Source: Massilia norwichensis (lineage in GTDB: Bacteria > Pseudomonadota > Gammaproteobacteria > Burkholderiales > Burkholderiaceae_D). From it: a stretch of 64,000 nt of DNA. The notes below the pieces were generated by a model. The model did not search any database, was not told the DNA's origin, and saw only the letters and a program-made list of their open reading frames with translations. The first letter of the stretch is position 1. Every line of letters starts with the position of its first letter. The stretch is from assembly GCF_024753245.1 (NCBI RefSeq), contig NZ_JANUGX010000031.1:1-64000 (forward strand), in the 5' to 3' direction. The translations under genes were made by a program, and so were the position numbers. This document shows, piece after piece, positions 52,958 through 61,521 of this stretch.

Positions 52958-53800
52958 TTATTTCCCCGCCCGTTTGCGGGTCCAGGCCTGCAGCAGGTTG
53001 ATCGCCAGCAACAGCAGGAAGGAGACGACCAGCATGACCACGGCGATCGCGGTGGCGCCCGTGTAGTCGTACTGCTCGAGCTTGGTGATGATGAAGAGCG
53101 GCGTGATCTCGGACACCATCGGCATGTTGCCGGCGATGAACACCACCGAGCCGTATTCGCCGGTCGCGCGCGCAAAGGCCAGCGCGAAGCCGGTCAGCAG
53201 GGCCGGCACGATGCCCGGAAGGATCACGCGGGTGAAGGTCTGCCAGGGGCTGGCGCCGAGGCTGGCGGCCGCCTCTTCCAGCTCGCGCTCGGCGTCTTCC
53301 AAGACCGGTTGCACGGTACGCACCACAAAGGGCAGCCCGATAAAGGTCAGCGCCACCACCACGCCCAGCGGCGTGAACGCAATCTTGATGCCCAGCGGTT
53401 CCAGGTATTTGCCGATCCAGCCATTGCTCGAATACAGCGCCGTCAGCGTGATGCCGGCGACCGCGGTGGGCAGCGCGAACGGCAGGTCGACCAGGGCGTC
53501 GACGAAGCGCTTGCCGGGAAACTGGTAGCGCACCAGCACCCAGGCGACGATGCCGCCGAACACGACGTTGATGGCGGCGCCGATCAGGGCCGCGCCGAAG
53601 CTCAGGCGGTAGGAGGCCATCACGCGTTCCGAGGTGACCGCGCTCCAGAACGCCTCCCAGGTCATGGTAAAGGTCTTCAGGAAGATCGCCGACAGGGGCA
53701 CCAGGACGATCAGGGCCAGGTAGAAGATCGTGAAGCCGAGCGACAGCCCGAAGCCGGGGATCACCCGGTTGGCGCTGCTGCGGCTGGTCGCTAAGTTCAT
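52958..53800 (-). CDS. cysT: Sulfate ABC transporter permease CysT (CysU)
   Basis: The 280-residue permease has about six helices, the EAA loop ([20 protein letters not shown]) and [18 protein letters not shown], matching CysT/CysU. The ATG follows AAGG; the frame extends upstream without homology. It is the first gene of cysT-cysW-cysA-cysB. No sbp or cysP binding-protein gene is present in the window, so the substrate receptor is encoded elsewhere. Confidence 0.93.
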   Translation of the reverse strand: MNLATSRSSANRVIPGFGLSLGFTIFYLALIVLVPLSAIFLKTFTMTWEAFWSAVTSERVMASYRLSFGAALIGAAINVVFGGIVAWVLVRYQFPGKRFVDALVDLPFALPTAVAGITLTALYSSNGWIGKYLEPLGIKIAFTPLGVVVALTFIGLPFVVRTVQPVLEDAERELEEAAASLGASPWQTFTRVILPGIVPALLTGFALAFARATGEYGSVVFIAGNMPMVSEITPLFIITKLEQYDYTGATAIAVVMLVVSFLLLLAINLLQAWTRKRAGK

Positions 53801-53914
53801 AGGGGGCCTTATTACAATTTCTTCTAATAACGCGACATAATCGCACCCTGAACACATATTGCAAACGAAGCATTCTTCATTTGCATAGATCGCCTGGCTA
53901 TTAAGCTGCCTTCA
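53801..53914 (-). promoter_or_regulatory. Probable promoter region of cysTWA-cysB
   Basis: This 114-base AT-rich gap separates the upstream exporter gene from cysT on the same strand. CysB-dependent promoters are expected here. Short repeats such as ATGAAGAATGCTTC are visible, but I cannot assign a CysB site or promoter hexamers with certainty. Confidence 0.3.
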
Positions 53915-54688
53915 TCACACCACCAGCTTGAGGGCCACCAGCGCCAGGGTCATGGCCAGCAAGCCGCGCAGGAAACCGTCCGGCACGGCCTTCGCGGCCC
54001 AGGAACCGAGCGTGATGCCCGGCACCGAGCCGACCAGCAGGGTCACCAGCAGCATCCAGTCGATCGAGCCCAGCCACCAGTGGCCGGCGGCGGCGATGGC
54101 GGTCAGCGGCACGGCGTAGGCGATGTCGGTGCCGGCGATTTCGGCCGGGCTCAGCTTCGGATACAGCATCACCAGCAGGGTCGCGCCGATGGCGCCGGCG
54201 CCGATCGACGAGATCGTGACCAGGGTGCCGAGCACGGCACCGGAAAAGATGGTGGCGACAGTCAGGCTTCTGCCCTGCAGCTGTCGCCCGGGCTTGGCAT
54301 TGACCCAGGCCAGCATGCGCGTACGGAACAGGATCGCGACCACGGTCAGCATCACGGAAACGGCGATGGAATAGCGGATCACCTGGCCAATGGCGGCGTC
54401 CAGCGGACCGAAGTGCTGCAGGGCCAGGGTGGCCAGCAGTGCGGCGGGCAGCGCGCCCATGCACAGGCGGCCGACGATGGGCCAGTGCACGTTGCCGCGT
54501 TGGCGATGGGTGACTGTGCCGGCGCTCTTGGTGAGCGAGGCGAAGGCGAGGTCGGTGCCGACCGCCACCGACGGCGTGACGCCGAACAGCAGCGTCAGCA
54601 GCGGCGTCATCAGCGAACCGCCGCCAACGCCGGTCATTCCGACCAGCAAGCCGACAGCGAAACCCGACAAAATATACGTCATCAACAT
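53915..54688 (-). CDS. Sulfite exporter TauE/SafE family (TSUP) protein
   Basis: The 257-residue membrane protein has two TSUP repeats: GLLVGMTGVGGGSLMTPLL near the N-terminus and GAVLGTLVTISSIGAGAIG in the second half, with about eight helices. TSUP members move sulfite, sulfonates or other organic anions. Its place directly upstream of the sulfate-uptake genes on the same strand points to sulfur traffic, either extra sulfate uptake or sulfite efflux (inference). Confidence 0.88.
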   Translation of the reverse strand: MLMTYILSGFAVGLLVGMTGVGGGSLMTPLLTLLFGVTPSVAVGTDLAFASLTKSAGTVTHRQRGNVHWPIVGRLCMGALPAALLATLALQHFGPLDAAIGQVIRYSIAVSVMLTVVAILFRTRMLAWVNAKPGRQLQGRSLTVATIFSGAVLGTLVTISSIGAGAIGATLLVMLYPKLSPAEIAGTDIAYAVPLTAIAAAGHWWLGSIDWMLLVTLLVGSVPGITLGSWAAKAVPDGFLRGLLAMTLALVALKLVV

Positions 54689-54778
54689 ACTTTACCCCCA
54701 GATTCGCTCCAAGGGTAAAGGGCCTCAGCCGTTAAGCAAACAACAGATTACTTCTTTGCTTATGCGGGCATTGCGCGT

Positions 54779-54793
54779 GGGCACGGAGTGCCC
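54779..54793 (-). terminator. Hairpin after the peroxiredoxin gene
   Basis: GGGCAC-GGA-GTGCCC is a compact perfect stem 11 bases past the peroxiredoxin stop on the minus strand. The T-tract is missing, so it may be a weak terminator or an mRNA-protecting structure. Confidence 0.4.
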
Positions 54794-54803
54794 GCCTACA
54801 CGC

Positions 54804-55442
54804 TTACTTATTGGGCTGCGGCGTCAGACGCAGATAAGGACGCGGTGCCGTATAGCCTTTCGGATACTTCTGCTTCAACTGCTCCGGATCCTGCACGGTC
54901 AGCGGGATGATCACGTCATCGCCGTCCTTCCAGTTGCCCGGGGTTGCCACGGTGTAGCCGTCGGTCAGTTGCAGGGCGTCGATCACGCGCAGGACTTCGT
55001 CGAAATTGCGGCCGGTGCTCATCGGGTAGGTGATGATCAGACGCACTTTCTTGGCCGGGTCGATCACGAACAGCGAACGCACGGTCGCGGTGGCCGAGGC
55101 GTTCGGGTGGATCATGTCGTACAGCTGGGAGACCGATTTATCGGCATCGGCGATGATCGGGAAGCCGACCACGGTCTGCTGGGTTTCTTCGATGTCCTTG
55201 ATCCAGGCCTTGTGCTGCTCGGCCGGGTCGACCGACAGGGCGATGGCCTTGACGTTGCGCTTGTCGAATTCCGGCTTCAGTTTGGCGGTCAGGCCCAGCT
55301 CGGTGGTGCACACCGGCGTGAAGTCGGCCGGGTGGGAAAACAGCACCACCCAGGAATCGCCGGCCCAGTCGTGGAAGCGGATGCGGCCGATGGTGGAATC
55401 CTGCTCGAAATCGGGGGCGGTGTCGCCCAGGCGTAAAGTCAT
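54804..55442 (-). CDS. 1-Cys peroxiredoxin (Prx6/AhpC-TSA family)
   Basis: The 212-residue thiol peroxidase has the active-site motif DFTPVCTTELG with peroxidatic Cys45. It is the only cysteine in the protein, so this is a 1-Cys Prx of the Prx6 group, which needs an outside thiol for recycling. SVDPAEQHKAW, PMSTGRNFDEVLRVIDALQL and the C-terminal dimer extension agree. AAGGAG precedes the ATG. It detoxifies H2O2 and organic peroxides. Confidence 0.94.
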   Translation of the reverse strand: MTLRLGDTAPDFEQDSTIGRIRFHDWAGDSWVVLFSHPADFTPVCTTELGLTAKLKPEFDKRNVKAIALSVDPAEQHKAWIKDIEETQQTVVGFPIIADADKSVSQLYDMIHPNASATATVRSLFVIDPAKKVRLIITYPMSTGRNFDEVLRVIDALQLTDGYTVATPGNWKDGDDVIIPLTVQDPEQLKQKYPKGYTAPRPYLRLTPQPNK

Positions 55443-55481
55443 GCTGATCTCCTTCAGGTTAGGAAAAATGCGAAAACTGCG

Positions 55482-55868
55482 TCAAAAGAAACGGTTGTAC
55501 AGCACCACGGCCCAGGTCGCCCCTGCCATGGCGATCGCCAGCGCCACCGCCGCACTGCCCAGGTCCTTGGCGGCCTTGGACAGCGGATGGCGTTCCAGCG
55601 ACACGCGGTCGACCACGGCTTCGATCGCGGCATTGATCAGCTCGACCAGCAGCACCAGCCCGAGCACGGCGATCAAAACCAGTTTCTGGAAGGCGGACAC
55701 CGGCAGGAACAGCGCGACGATGGCCGCCGGCAGCGCCACCATCAGCTCCTGGCGGAAAGCGTGTTCATGCTGCCAGGCGTGCCGGAAACCGGCGATCGAA
55801 TAACCGGTGGCGGCGGCGATGCGCGCCAGGCCGCCCTTGCTCTTGAACTCGCTGCTGGGTTGGGTCAT
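55482..55868 (-). CDS. dgkA: Diacylglycerol kinase
   Basis: The 128-residue trimeric membrane kinase phosphorylates diacylglycerol to phosphatidate. It shows GYSIAGFRHAWQHEHAFRQE, the catalytic ELINAAIEAVVDR and KDLGSAAVALA, with three helices. ATG 55868 gives the normal family length; ATG 55898 would add ten unconserved residues. Neither has a clear ribosome site. It is divergent from the IclR regulator across a 118-base gap. Confidence 0.93.
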   Translation of the reverse strand: MTQPSSEFKSKGGLARIAAATGYSIAGFRHAWQHEHAFRQELMVALPAAIVALFLPVSAFQKLVLIAVLGLVLLVELINAAIEAVVDRVSLERHPLSKAAKDLGSAAVALAIAMAGATWAVVLYNRFF

Positions 55869-55986
55869 GGATGTCGTGTTTGCTTGCAGGATTGGCATTA
55901 TGCCGCAGCTTACAACAACACGTTAAACACAATTTTCACATTATGGTATAAAGTAGAGAAATATACCGCACTGCACCAACCACAAT

Positions 55987-56772
55987 ATGAAAATGGAAAC
56001 GCTCGAACCAGCAAAGACTTCCATCCAGGTGATTGAACGCATGGTCGCCCTGCTCGACGTCCTGGCCAGTTATACGGATCCCGTGAGCCTGAAGGAATTG
56101 TCGAAGGTTTCCGGTCTACACCCCTCGACCGCGCACCGCATCCTCAACGACATGGTGGTGACCCGCTTCGTCGACCGCGTCGAGCCGGGTACGTATCGCT
56201 TGGGCATGCGCCTGCTGGAACTGGGGAATGTGGTGAAGAGCCGGCTGTCGGTGCGCGAAGCGGCGGTCGACCTGATGCGCGCGCTGCACAACAAGACCCG
56301 CCAGACCGTCAACCTGTCGGTGCGCCAGGGCGACGAAATCGTCTACATCGACCGCGCCTTCTCCGAGCGTTCCGGCATGCAGGTGGTACGTGCGATCGGC
56401 GGCCGCGGTCCGCTGCACCTGACCTCGACCGGCAAGCTGTTCCTGTCGGTGGACGAGCCGAAGGCGATCCGCGCCTACGCCACCCGTACCGGCCTGGCCG
56501 GGCACAACAAGAATTCGATCACCGACCTCGGCCGCCTCGAGCGCGAGCTGGCCCTGGTGCGCTCGCGCGGCTATGCGCGCGACAACGAAGAACTCGAACT
56601 GGGCGTGCGCTGCATGGCCGCCGGCATCCATGACGACAGCGGCAAGCTGGTGGCGGGCCTGTCGATCTCGGCGCCCGCCGACCGGCTGCAGGAAGAATGG
56701 CTGGAAGACCTGGTGAACACGGCGGCGCAGATTTCGGCGACGCTGGGGCACCGGGTGGGTGCCAACATCTAG
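55987..56772 (+). CDS. IclR-family transcriptional regulator
   Basis: The 261-residue regulator has a winged helix at about residues 11-75 (SLKELSKVSGLHPSTAHRIL) and an IclR effector domain from about 90 to 255 (GGRGPLHLTSTGKLFL, ELGVRCMAAGI). The cysteine in VRCMA is the usual ligand-site residue. Its ligand and targets are not evident; neighbours are dgkA and pbpG, not a catabolic operon. Its stop abuts the pbpG stop on the other strand. Confidence 0.9.
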   Translation: MKMETLEPAKTSIQVIERMVALLDVLASYTDPVSLKELSKVSGLHPSTAHRILNDMVVTRFVDRVEPGTYRLGMRLLELGNVVKSRLSVREAAVDLMRALHNKTRQTVNLSVRQGDEIVYIDRAFSERSGMQVVRAIGGRGPLHLTSTGKLFLSVDEPKAIRAYATRTGLAGHNKNSITDLGRLERELALVRSRGYARDNEELELGVRCMAAGIHDDSGKLVAGLSISAPADRLQEEWLEDLVNTAAQISATLGHRVGANI

Positions 56773-57879
56773 TTACTGCGCAGTGGTCCCCGGCACCACC
56801 GCCGACACCGTCACCGGCACGGCCGCGGCGGCCGTCGCCGGAATCGCCGGCTTCAATGCTTCCAGCCACTTGCGCATCCGGCCCGCATCCGCGGTCCGCG
56901 ACTGCTTGCCCTTCGAATCCAGGAACACCATGATCACGTTCCGGCCCTGGATCATGGCCTGCATCACCAGGCAACGCCCTGCTTCGTTGATGAAACCGGT
57001 CTTCTGCAAACCGATATTCCAGTCCGGCATCGCGACCAGGTAGTTGGTGTTGTGATACTGCAGCGTCCGTCCGCTGGCCTGGACCGCATAGTTCGGATCG
57101 GTCGTGTACTGGCGCAGCAGCGGCTCCTGGTGGGCAGTGATCGCCAGCTTGGCCAGGTCGCGCGCACTCGACACGTTCTGGCTCGACAGGCCACTCGAAT
57201 CCACGTAGCGCGTGTCGTTCATGCCGAGTTCTTTTGCCTTGGCATTCATCGCCTCGACAAAGGCCGTGATGCCGCCCGGGTAGTTGCGGCCCAGTGCGGC
57301 GGCGGCGCGGTTCTCGGAACTCATCAGCGCGATGTGCAGCAGGTTGCCGCGGGTCATGCGGGTGCCGACCGGCAGGCGCGAACTGGTGAATTTGTGCTTG
57401 TCGACGTCGGCATCGCTGATGGTCAGCACTTCGTCCAGGTTCTGGTGGGCCTGGACCACGATCAGGCCCGTCATCAGTTTGGTGATCGAGGCGATCGGCA
57501 GGGCGACGGTCGAATTCTTTTCGAACAGCACTTCCGAGCTGGTCTGGTCGAGCACATAGGCCACCGAGGAACGCAGGTCGAGCGGGTCGTGGGTCTTGTT
57601 CAGGCCGACCAGATCGCCGGCGCTGAGGATGGCCAGGGCCGGCGCGGCGCGGCGCACGCGCTGGTAGACCACCTTGCGCTTGCCATGCACCATCTCGATC
57701 CGGCGCACCATGCGCTGACGGTTGTCGTCGGCGATGACCTTGGCCAGGTCGGTGCGCTTGGCCTTGACCTTTTTCGCGGTGGCCGTGCGCCCCTTGTGCC
57801 TGGTTGCGGCGGCGGCATCGTCAGCCGTTGCAAAAAGGAAAGTCATGGACATGGCGGCAGCCAATGCGAGCTTGAGCAT
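56773..57879 (-). CDS. pbpG: D-alanyl-D-alanine endopeptidase (PBP7/PbpG family)
   Basis: The 368-residue S11 peptidase has a signal peptide (about 1-25), a basic linker of about 60 residues, then the penicillin-binding fold. SxxK is Ser131-I-T-Lys134, the second motif is Ser188-Glu189-Asn190, and KTG is at 293-295. The SEN variant and lack of the C-terminal amphipathic anchor fit PbpG endopeptidases, which cut peptide cross-links. The start MLKLALAAAM has AAGGAT upstream; the longer frame lacks a signal peptide. Confidence 0.9.
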   Translation of the reverse strand: MLKLALAAAMSMTFLFATADDAAAATRHKGRTATAKKVKAKRTDLAKVIADDNRQRMVRRIEMVHGKRKVVYQRVRRAAPALAILSAGDLVGLNKTHDPLDLRSSVAYVLDQTSSEVLFEKNSTVALPIASITKLMTGLIVVQAHQNLDEVLTISDADVDKHKFTSSRLPVGTRMTRGNLLHIALMSSENRAAAALGRNYPGGITAFVEAMNAKAKELGMNDTRYVDSSGLSSQNVSSARDLAKLAITAHQEPLLRQYTTDPNYAVQASGRTLQYHNTNYLVAMPDWNIGLQKTGFINEAGRCLVMQAMIQGRNVIMVFLDSKGKQSRTADAGRMRKWLEALKPAIPATAAAAVPVTVSAVVPGTTAQ

Positions 57880-57919
57880 CTGTAAATCCTTGAACGCAAA
57901 CTGATGAGCACACATTTGC

Positions 57920-57947
57920 AGTGTAGCGAAAGACGGGTAGAGCGCAA
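57920..57947 (-). promoter_or_regulatory. Sigma-70 promoter of pbpG
   Basis: On the minus strand TTGCGC (57947-57942) and TACACT (57925-57920) are 16 bases apart. Transcription would begin near 57913, giving a leader of about 34 nt with the AAGGAT ribosome site. Confidence 0.5.
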
Positions 57948-57976
57948 GGAAATGTAACATCTGGGCTTTGATTTTG

Positions 57977-58004
57977 CTACAACGCAAGGTTTCTCGCGTT
58001 GTAG
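57977..58004. other. Perfect 9-bp inverted repeat between pbpG and the nitroreductase gene
   Basis: CTACAACGC (57977-57985) and GCGTTGTAG (57996-58004) pair around a ten-base loop. It lies 49 bases past the nitroreductase stop and 30 bases upstream of the pbpG -35. With no T-tract it could be a weak terminator for the former or an operator for the latter. Confidence 0.35.
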
Positions 58005-58052
58005 AAATCTCTTGATATTTCAACAGCTTGGGCGCCAAGTATATCGAACAAG

Positions 58053-58748
58053 CTATTCGACGAAGCGCACGAACCCCGCTACCGGTTCACGTTCGGTGAC
58101 CAGGCTGTTCTCGATCTTGCCCGGATCGGCATAGCCGAGCGCCATGCCGCAGACCAGCATTTCGTTGCCCGGCAAACCCAGCTGCTCAGCAATGATCTTG
58201 TGGAACTGGGTGAAAGCCGCCTGCGGGCAGGTATCGAGACCGCGGCCGCGCGCTGCCACCATGATGTTCTGCAAGAACATGCCATAGTCGAGCCAGGAGC
58301 CCTGCTCCATCACGCGGTCGATGGTGAAAATCAGGCCGACCGGCGCGTCGAAGAAACGGTAGTTGCGGCCATGCTGGGCCGCCATCCCCGCCTTGTTCTC
58401 GCGCGTCAGGCCCAGCAGCGCGTACAGGTCCCAGCCGACCTTGCGGCGGCGGTCGATGAAGGGCGAAACCCATTCGCGCGGATAGTAGGCGTACTCCTCG
58501 GTGTGTTCCTTGATCTGCTGCGCATCGCCATAGGCCGCCAGGATCGCGCTGCTCAAGCTTTCCTTAGGCGCGCCGGTCAGCACGTACACCTTCCACGGCT
58601 GGGTATTCGTCCCGGAGGGCGCGCGCGCCGCGACTTCGAGGATGGCTTCGATGTCTTCGCGTGCGACCGGCGTGTCCAGGAAGGCGCGGATCGAGCGACG
58701 CGAGGTGATGGCGGCGTCGACGGCTTGTTGCTGCGGGCTGGTGATCAT
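58053..58748 (-). CDS. Nitroreductase family protein
   Basis: The 231-residue FMN-dependent oxidoreductase shows TSRRSIRAFLDTPVAREDI at the start, ARAPSGTNTQPWKVYVLTG for flavin binding, and QNIMVAARGRGLDTCPQAAF. The fold is that of nitro/quinone reductases acting with NAD(P)H. The natural substrate is unknown. AAGGAG precedes the ATG. It lies 28 nt downstream of the DMT transporter gene, suggesting one transcript. Confidence 0.9.
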   Translation of the reverse strand: MITSPQQQAVDAAITSRRSIRAFLDTPVAREDIEAILEVAARAPSGTNTQPWKVYVLTGAPKESLSSAILAAYGDAQQIKEHTEEYAYYPREWVSPFIDRRRKVGWDLYALLGLTRENKAGMAAQHGRNYRFFDAPVGLIFTIDRVMEQGSWLDYGMFLQNIMVAARGRGLDTCPQAAFTQFHKIIAEQLGLPGNEMLVCGMALGYADPGKIENSLVTEREPVAGFVRFVE

Positions 58749-58776
58749 GGATTCTCCTTGTAAGGCATGGACTCGA

Positions 58777-59718
58777 TTACTTTCTGACGACGAAGGCAAC
58801 GCCCGTCACCGCGACCACCATGCCGACCAGTCCAAGCGGGCTCAGCGCCTCGCCGAACATCAGCCAGGCCATCACGGCGGTGGTTGGCGGCGTCAGGTAC
58901 AACAGGCTGGTGACCCTGGTCGCATCGTTGCGGCTGATGAGCCTGAACAGCAGGAAGATGGCGCCGATCGACAGCGCGAGCACCGACCATAGCAGCGCGC
59001 CGACGAACTGCGGCGTCCAGTGCACGCTGGCCAGCGCCGGGCCGAAGTCTTCCAGCAGCACCGCCAGCGGCAGCAGCGCCAGTGCGGTGGCGGCAAACTG
59101 GATCAGGGTGCCGGTGCGCAAGTCGAAATGCGGACAGAAGCGCTTCTGGTACAGCGTGCCGCTGGTAATCGACAGCAGCGCCAGCAGACACAAGCCGATC
59201 GCCGCGGGCGACAGGCCATTCAGGCTGATCTTGGCATACACCACCAGGCCGACGCCGCCCAGGCCCAGCAGCAGTCCCAGCCATTGGCGCGCACTGACGC
59301 GTTCGCCGACCAGGGGCGCGGCAAACGCGGTCAGGATCGGTTGCAGGCCGACGATCAGGGCCGACAAGCCGGCCGGCATGCCGATCTTGATGGCGCTCCA
59401 GACACCGCCCAGGTAACCGGCCTGCAGCAGGAGTCCGGCCACCGCCACGTGCAGGATGCGGCCGCGCGGCCATGGTGCGCCGCCCACCAGCACCATCGGC
59501 ACCAGGACCAGCAAGGCGCCCAGGCAGCGCAGGATCAGAAAAGTCAGGGGCGGCGCATACGGCAGGCCGTACTTGGCGGCGATGAAGCCGGTGCTCCACA
59601 AGGCGACGAAAAACAGCGGCACCGGTGCCAGCCAGCCGCTGCGTGACGGCGGCGCGGGCGGGACCGGGCTGGCCTGCACGTCGGACGCGGCGGAGGATTC
59701 GGGGGCGGATGGGCGCAT
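58777..59718 (-). CDS. DMT-superfamily transporter (EamA family), second
   Basis: The 313-residue protein has a Pro/Ser-rich cytoplasmic lead (about 1-28) and ten helices in two EamA repeats (ALWSTGFIAAKYGLP; LLYLTPPTTAVMAWLMFGEA). It is not a close copy of the transporter at 41.9 kb. The substrate is unknown; export of a metabolite or toxic compound is likely, given the co-transcribed nitroreductase. A perfect FNR-type site lies about 105 bp upstream. Confidence 0.88.
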   Translation of the reverse strand: MRPSAPESSAASDVQASPVPPAPPSRSGWLAPVPLFFVALWSTGFIAAKYGLPYAPPLTFLILRCLGALLVLVPMVLVGGAPWPRGRILHVAVAGLLLQAGYLGGVWSAIKIGMPAGLSALIVGLQPILTAFAAPLVGERVSARQWLGLLLGLGGVGLVVYAKISLNGLSPAAIGLCLLALLSITSGTLYQKRFCPHFDLRTGTLIQFAATALALLPLAVLLEDFGPALASVHWTPQFVGALLWSVLALSIGAIFLLFRLISRNDATRVTSLLYLTPPTTAVMAWLMFGEALSPLGLVGMVVAVTGVAFVVRK

Positions 59719-59823
59719 GGAATTGCCAGTCTAGCATGCTGTCAGGGTCCCTGCCGACCTGTCCTTACCCAAGGTGAGTGTTGTATCGGTGCAAACGAAT
59801 AAGCATGCAAACGATTGCATGGA

Positions 59824-59837
59824 TTGATATATATCAA
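59824..59837. promoter_or_regulatory. FNR/Anr-type binding site
   Basis: TTGATATATATCAA is an exact match to the TTGAT-N4-ATCAA consensus of FNR, Anr and Dnr regulators. Next to it are ATGCAA/TTGCAT (59805-59820) and a direct repeat TGCAAACGA at 59790 and 59807. The site is centred about -78 from the predicted phasin start point and about 112 bp from the transporter ATG, so either divergent gene could be its target. Confidence 0.6.
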
Positions 59838-59874
59838 AATAACGCTTCCGTATTGTGCGCCGCATCAAAAGTGC

Positions 59875-59902
59875 TTGACGCATAATCGGAACCCGGTAAA
59901 AT
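59875..59902 (+). promoter_or_regulatory. Sigma-70 promoter of the phasin gene
   Basis: TTGACG (59875-59880) and TAAAAT (59897-59902) are 16 bases apart, close to consensus. The start point would be near 59909, giving a leader of about 100 nt. Confidence 0.65.
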
Positions 59903-60010
59903 CTGGTCATGTTGCGGCGCACAAGAGATGTTCGAAACCAGCCGCTAGTAACGGTCCTAGCAACATCCGGGTCCACCACGTTCAATATTCATCCAATACT
60001 GGAGAACTAC

Positions 60011-60589
60011 ATGTTTGCATTCCCCGAGCAGTTTTCGAACGCGACCAAAGCCAACCTGGAATCCCAATTCGCCCTGCTGTCGACCCTGACCTCCAAGACC
60101 TTCGAAGGCGTGGAAAAGCTGGTGGAGCTGAACATCAACACGGCCAAAGCCGCACTGGAAAACTCGTCGGCAACCGCGCGCCAGCTGCTGGCCGTGAAAG
60201 ACCCGCAGGAATTCTTCTCGGTGACCTCGTCGCAGGCCCAGCCGAGCGCTGAAAAAGCCCTGGCCTACGGCCGTCAGGTGGCATCGATCGCCGCCGACAC
60301 CGGCGCCGAGTTCTCGCGCGCTGCCGAAAGCCAGATCGCCGAAGTCAACCGCAAGGTGATCTCGCTGGTCGACGAAGTGACCAAGAACGCCCCAGCCGGT
60401 TCCGAAACCTACGTGTCGGCCCTGAAGACCGCCATCAGCAACGCCAACGCCGGCTACGAGCAGTTCACCAAGACCAGCAAGCAGGCTGCCGAAGCGATCG
60501 AGTCGAACCTGAACGCCGCTGTCTCGCAGTTCACCCAGGCCGCCGGCAAAGCCACCAGCGCCGCCAACGGTGCTGCCAACGCTGCCTGA
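60011..60589 (+). CDS. phaP: Phasin family protein
   Basis: The 192-residue helical protein matches the burkholderial phasin family: [18 protein letters not shown] at the start, then [19 protein letters not shown], an amphipathic helical body and an Ala-rich tail ([16 protein letters not shown]). Phasins coat polyhydroxyalkanoate granules and control their size, so the organism probably makes PHA. GGAG precedes the ATG. It is expressed alone, between its own promoter and terminator. Confidence 0.9.
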   Translation: MFAFPEQFSNATKANLESQFALLSTLTSKTFEGVEKLVELNINTAKAALENSSATARQLLAVKDPQEFFSVTSSQAQPSAEKALAYGRQVASIAADTGAEFSRAAESQIAEVNRKVISLVDEVTKNAPAGSETYVSALKTAISNANAGYEQFTKTSKQAAEAIESNLNAAVSQFTQAAGKATSAANGAANAA

Positions 60590-60613
60590 GTAATACGCTC
60601 TCCTACCAAGGAG

Positions 60614-60651
60614 AAACGGCCTGGATCGCTCACGCGGTCCAGGCCGTTTTT
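60614..60651 (+). terminator. Intrinsic terminator of phaP
   Basis: AAACGGCCTGGA / TCCAGGCCGTTT form a 12-bp perfect stem with a 12-base loop, then TTT, 24 bases after the phasin stop. Confidence 0.85.
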
Positions 60652-60662
60652 ATTTGTTATCT

Positions 60663-60782
60663 CGTCGTTCCCGCGCTTTGCCGTCATTCCCGCGCTTTTG
60701 CCGTCATTCCCGCGCAGGCGGGAATCCATACGCCGCGTCAAATGAGCCTCAGCATGGATTCCCGCTTTCGCGGGAATGACGT
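60663..60782. repeat. Composite REP cluster with tandem half-units
   Basis: Two truncated heads (60663-60681 and 60682-60701, each CGTCnTTCCCGCGCTTT-like) precede a complete unit (60702-60729) that begins CGTCATTCCCGCG and ends CGGGAATCCAT. An inverted complete unit follows at 60753-60782 (ATGGATTCCCGC...GCGGGAATGACG). It lies between the phasin terminator and the end of livF. The tandem half-units with a 19-20 base period are unusual. Confidence 0.75.
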
Positions 60783-60786
60783 TGTA

Positions 60787-61521
60787 CTATTCGCCGAGGT
60801 AAGCAGCCTGCACCCGCGGATCATGCAGCATATCCGCCGCCTTCCCGCTCATCGTGATCGCCCCCGACTCCATCACATAAGCACGGGTCGCCGCCTGCAG
60901 CGCCAGCCTGGCATTCTGCTCCACCAGCAGGATCGTGATCCCCTGCGCAGACACGTCGCGGATCACCTCGAAGATCTTCTCGACCATGATCGGCGACAGC
61001 CCCATCGACGGCTCGTCCAGCAGCAGCAGGGTCGGGTGGCACATCAGCGCGCGCGCCATCGCCAGCATCTGCTGCTCGCCGCCGGACAGGGTGCCCGCCA
61101 GTTGCGAAGAACGCTCCTTCAGGCGCGGGAACACCGCATACCACTTCTCGATGTCGGCATCGATCCCGGCCTGGTCCTTGCGCGTGTACGCGCCCATCAG
61201 CAGGTTTTCGTGGATCGTCATGCGGGTGAACACGCCCCGCCCTTCCGGCACCATCGCCAGCTTGCTTTGCACCAGCTTGAAGGACTTGGCGCTCAGTTGC
61301 TTGTCGAGCAGCGGCTGGCCGAGATAGGACACGCTGCCTTCGACCTTGCAGGCCGGCAGGGTGCCGGTGATCGCCTTCAGGGTGGTGGTCTTGCCGGCGC
61401 CGTTGGCGCCGATCAGGGTCACCAGTTCGCCGCGGTTGACTTCCAGGGCTATGCCTTTGACGGCCTTGATGCCGCCGTAGGCGACCTTGAGGCCGCTAAT
61501 CTTGAGAATGTTCTCGCTCAT
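60787..61521 (-). CDS. livF: Branched-chain amino acid ABC transporter ATPase LivF
   Basis: The 244-residue ATPase has Walker A GANGAGKTT, the LivF-specific PEGRGVFTRMTIHENLLMG, signature LSGGEQQMLAMARAL and Walker B LLLLDEPSMGLSP. It energises uptake of branched-chain amino acids or related compounds together with LivG. The start overlaps the livG stop by one base (TGATG). Confidence 0.95.
   Translation of the reverse strand: MSENILKISGLKVAYGGIKAVKGIALEVNRGELVTLIGANGAGKTTTLKAITGTLPACKVEGSVSYLGQPLLDKQLSAKSFKLVQSKLAMVPEGRGVFTRMTIHENLLMGAYTRKDQAGIDADIEKWYAVFPRLKERSSQLAGTLSGGEQQMLAMARALMCHPTLLLLDEPSMGLSPIMVEKIFEVIRDVSAQGITILLVEQNARLALQAATRAYVMESGAITMSGKAADMLHDPRVQAAYLGE

Noticed and set aside
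60663-60782. CRISPR array
   Set aside because: Repeats are palindromic, overlap in length with their spacing, have no unique spacers and no cas genes nearby; REP units explain them.
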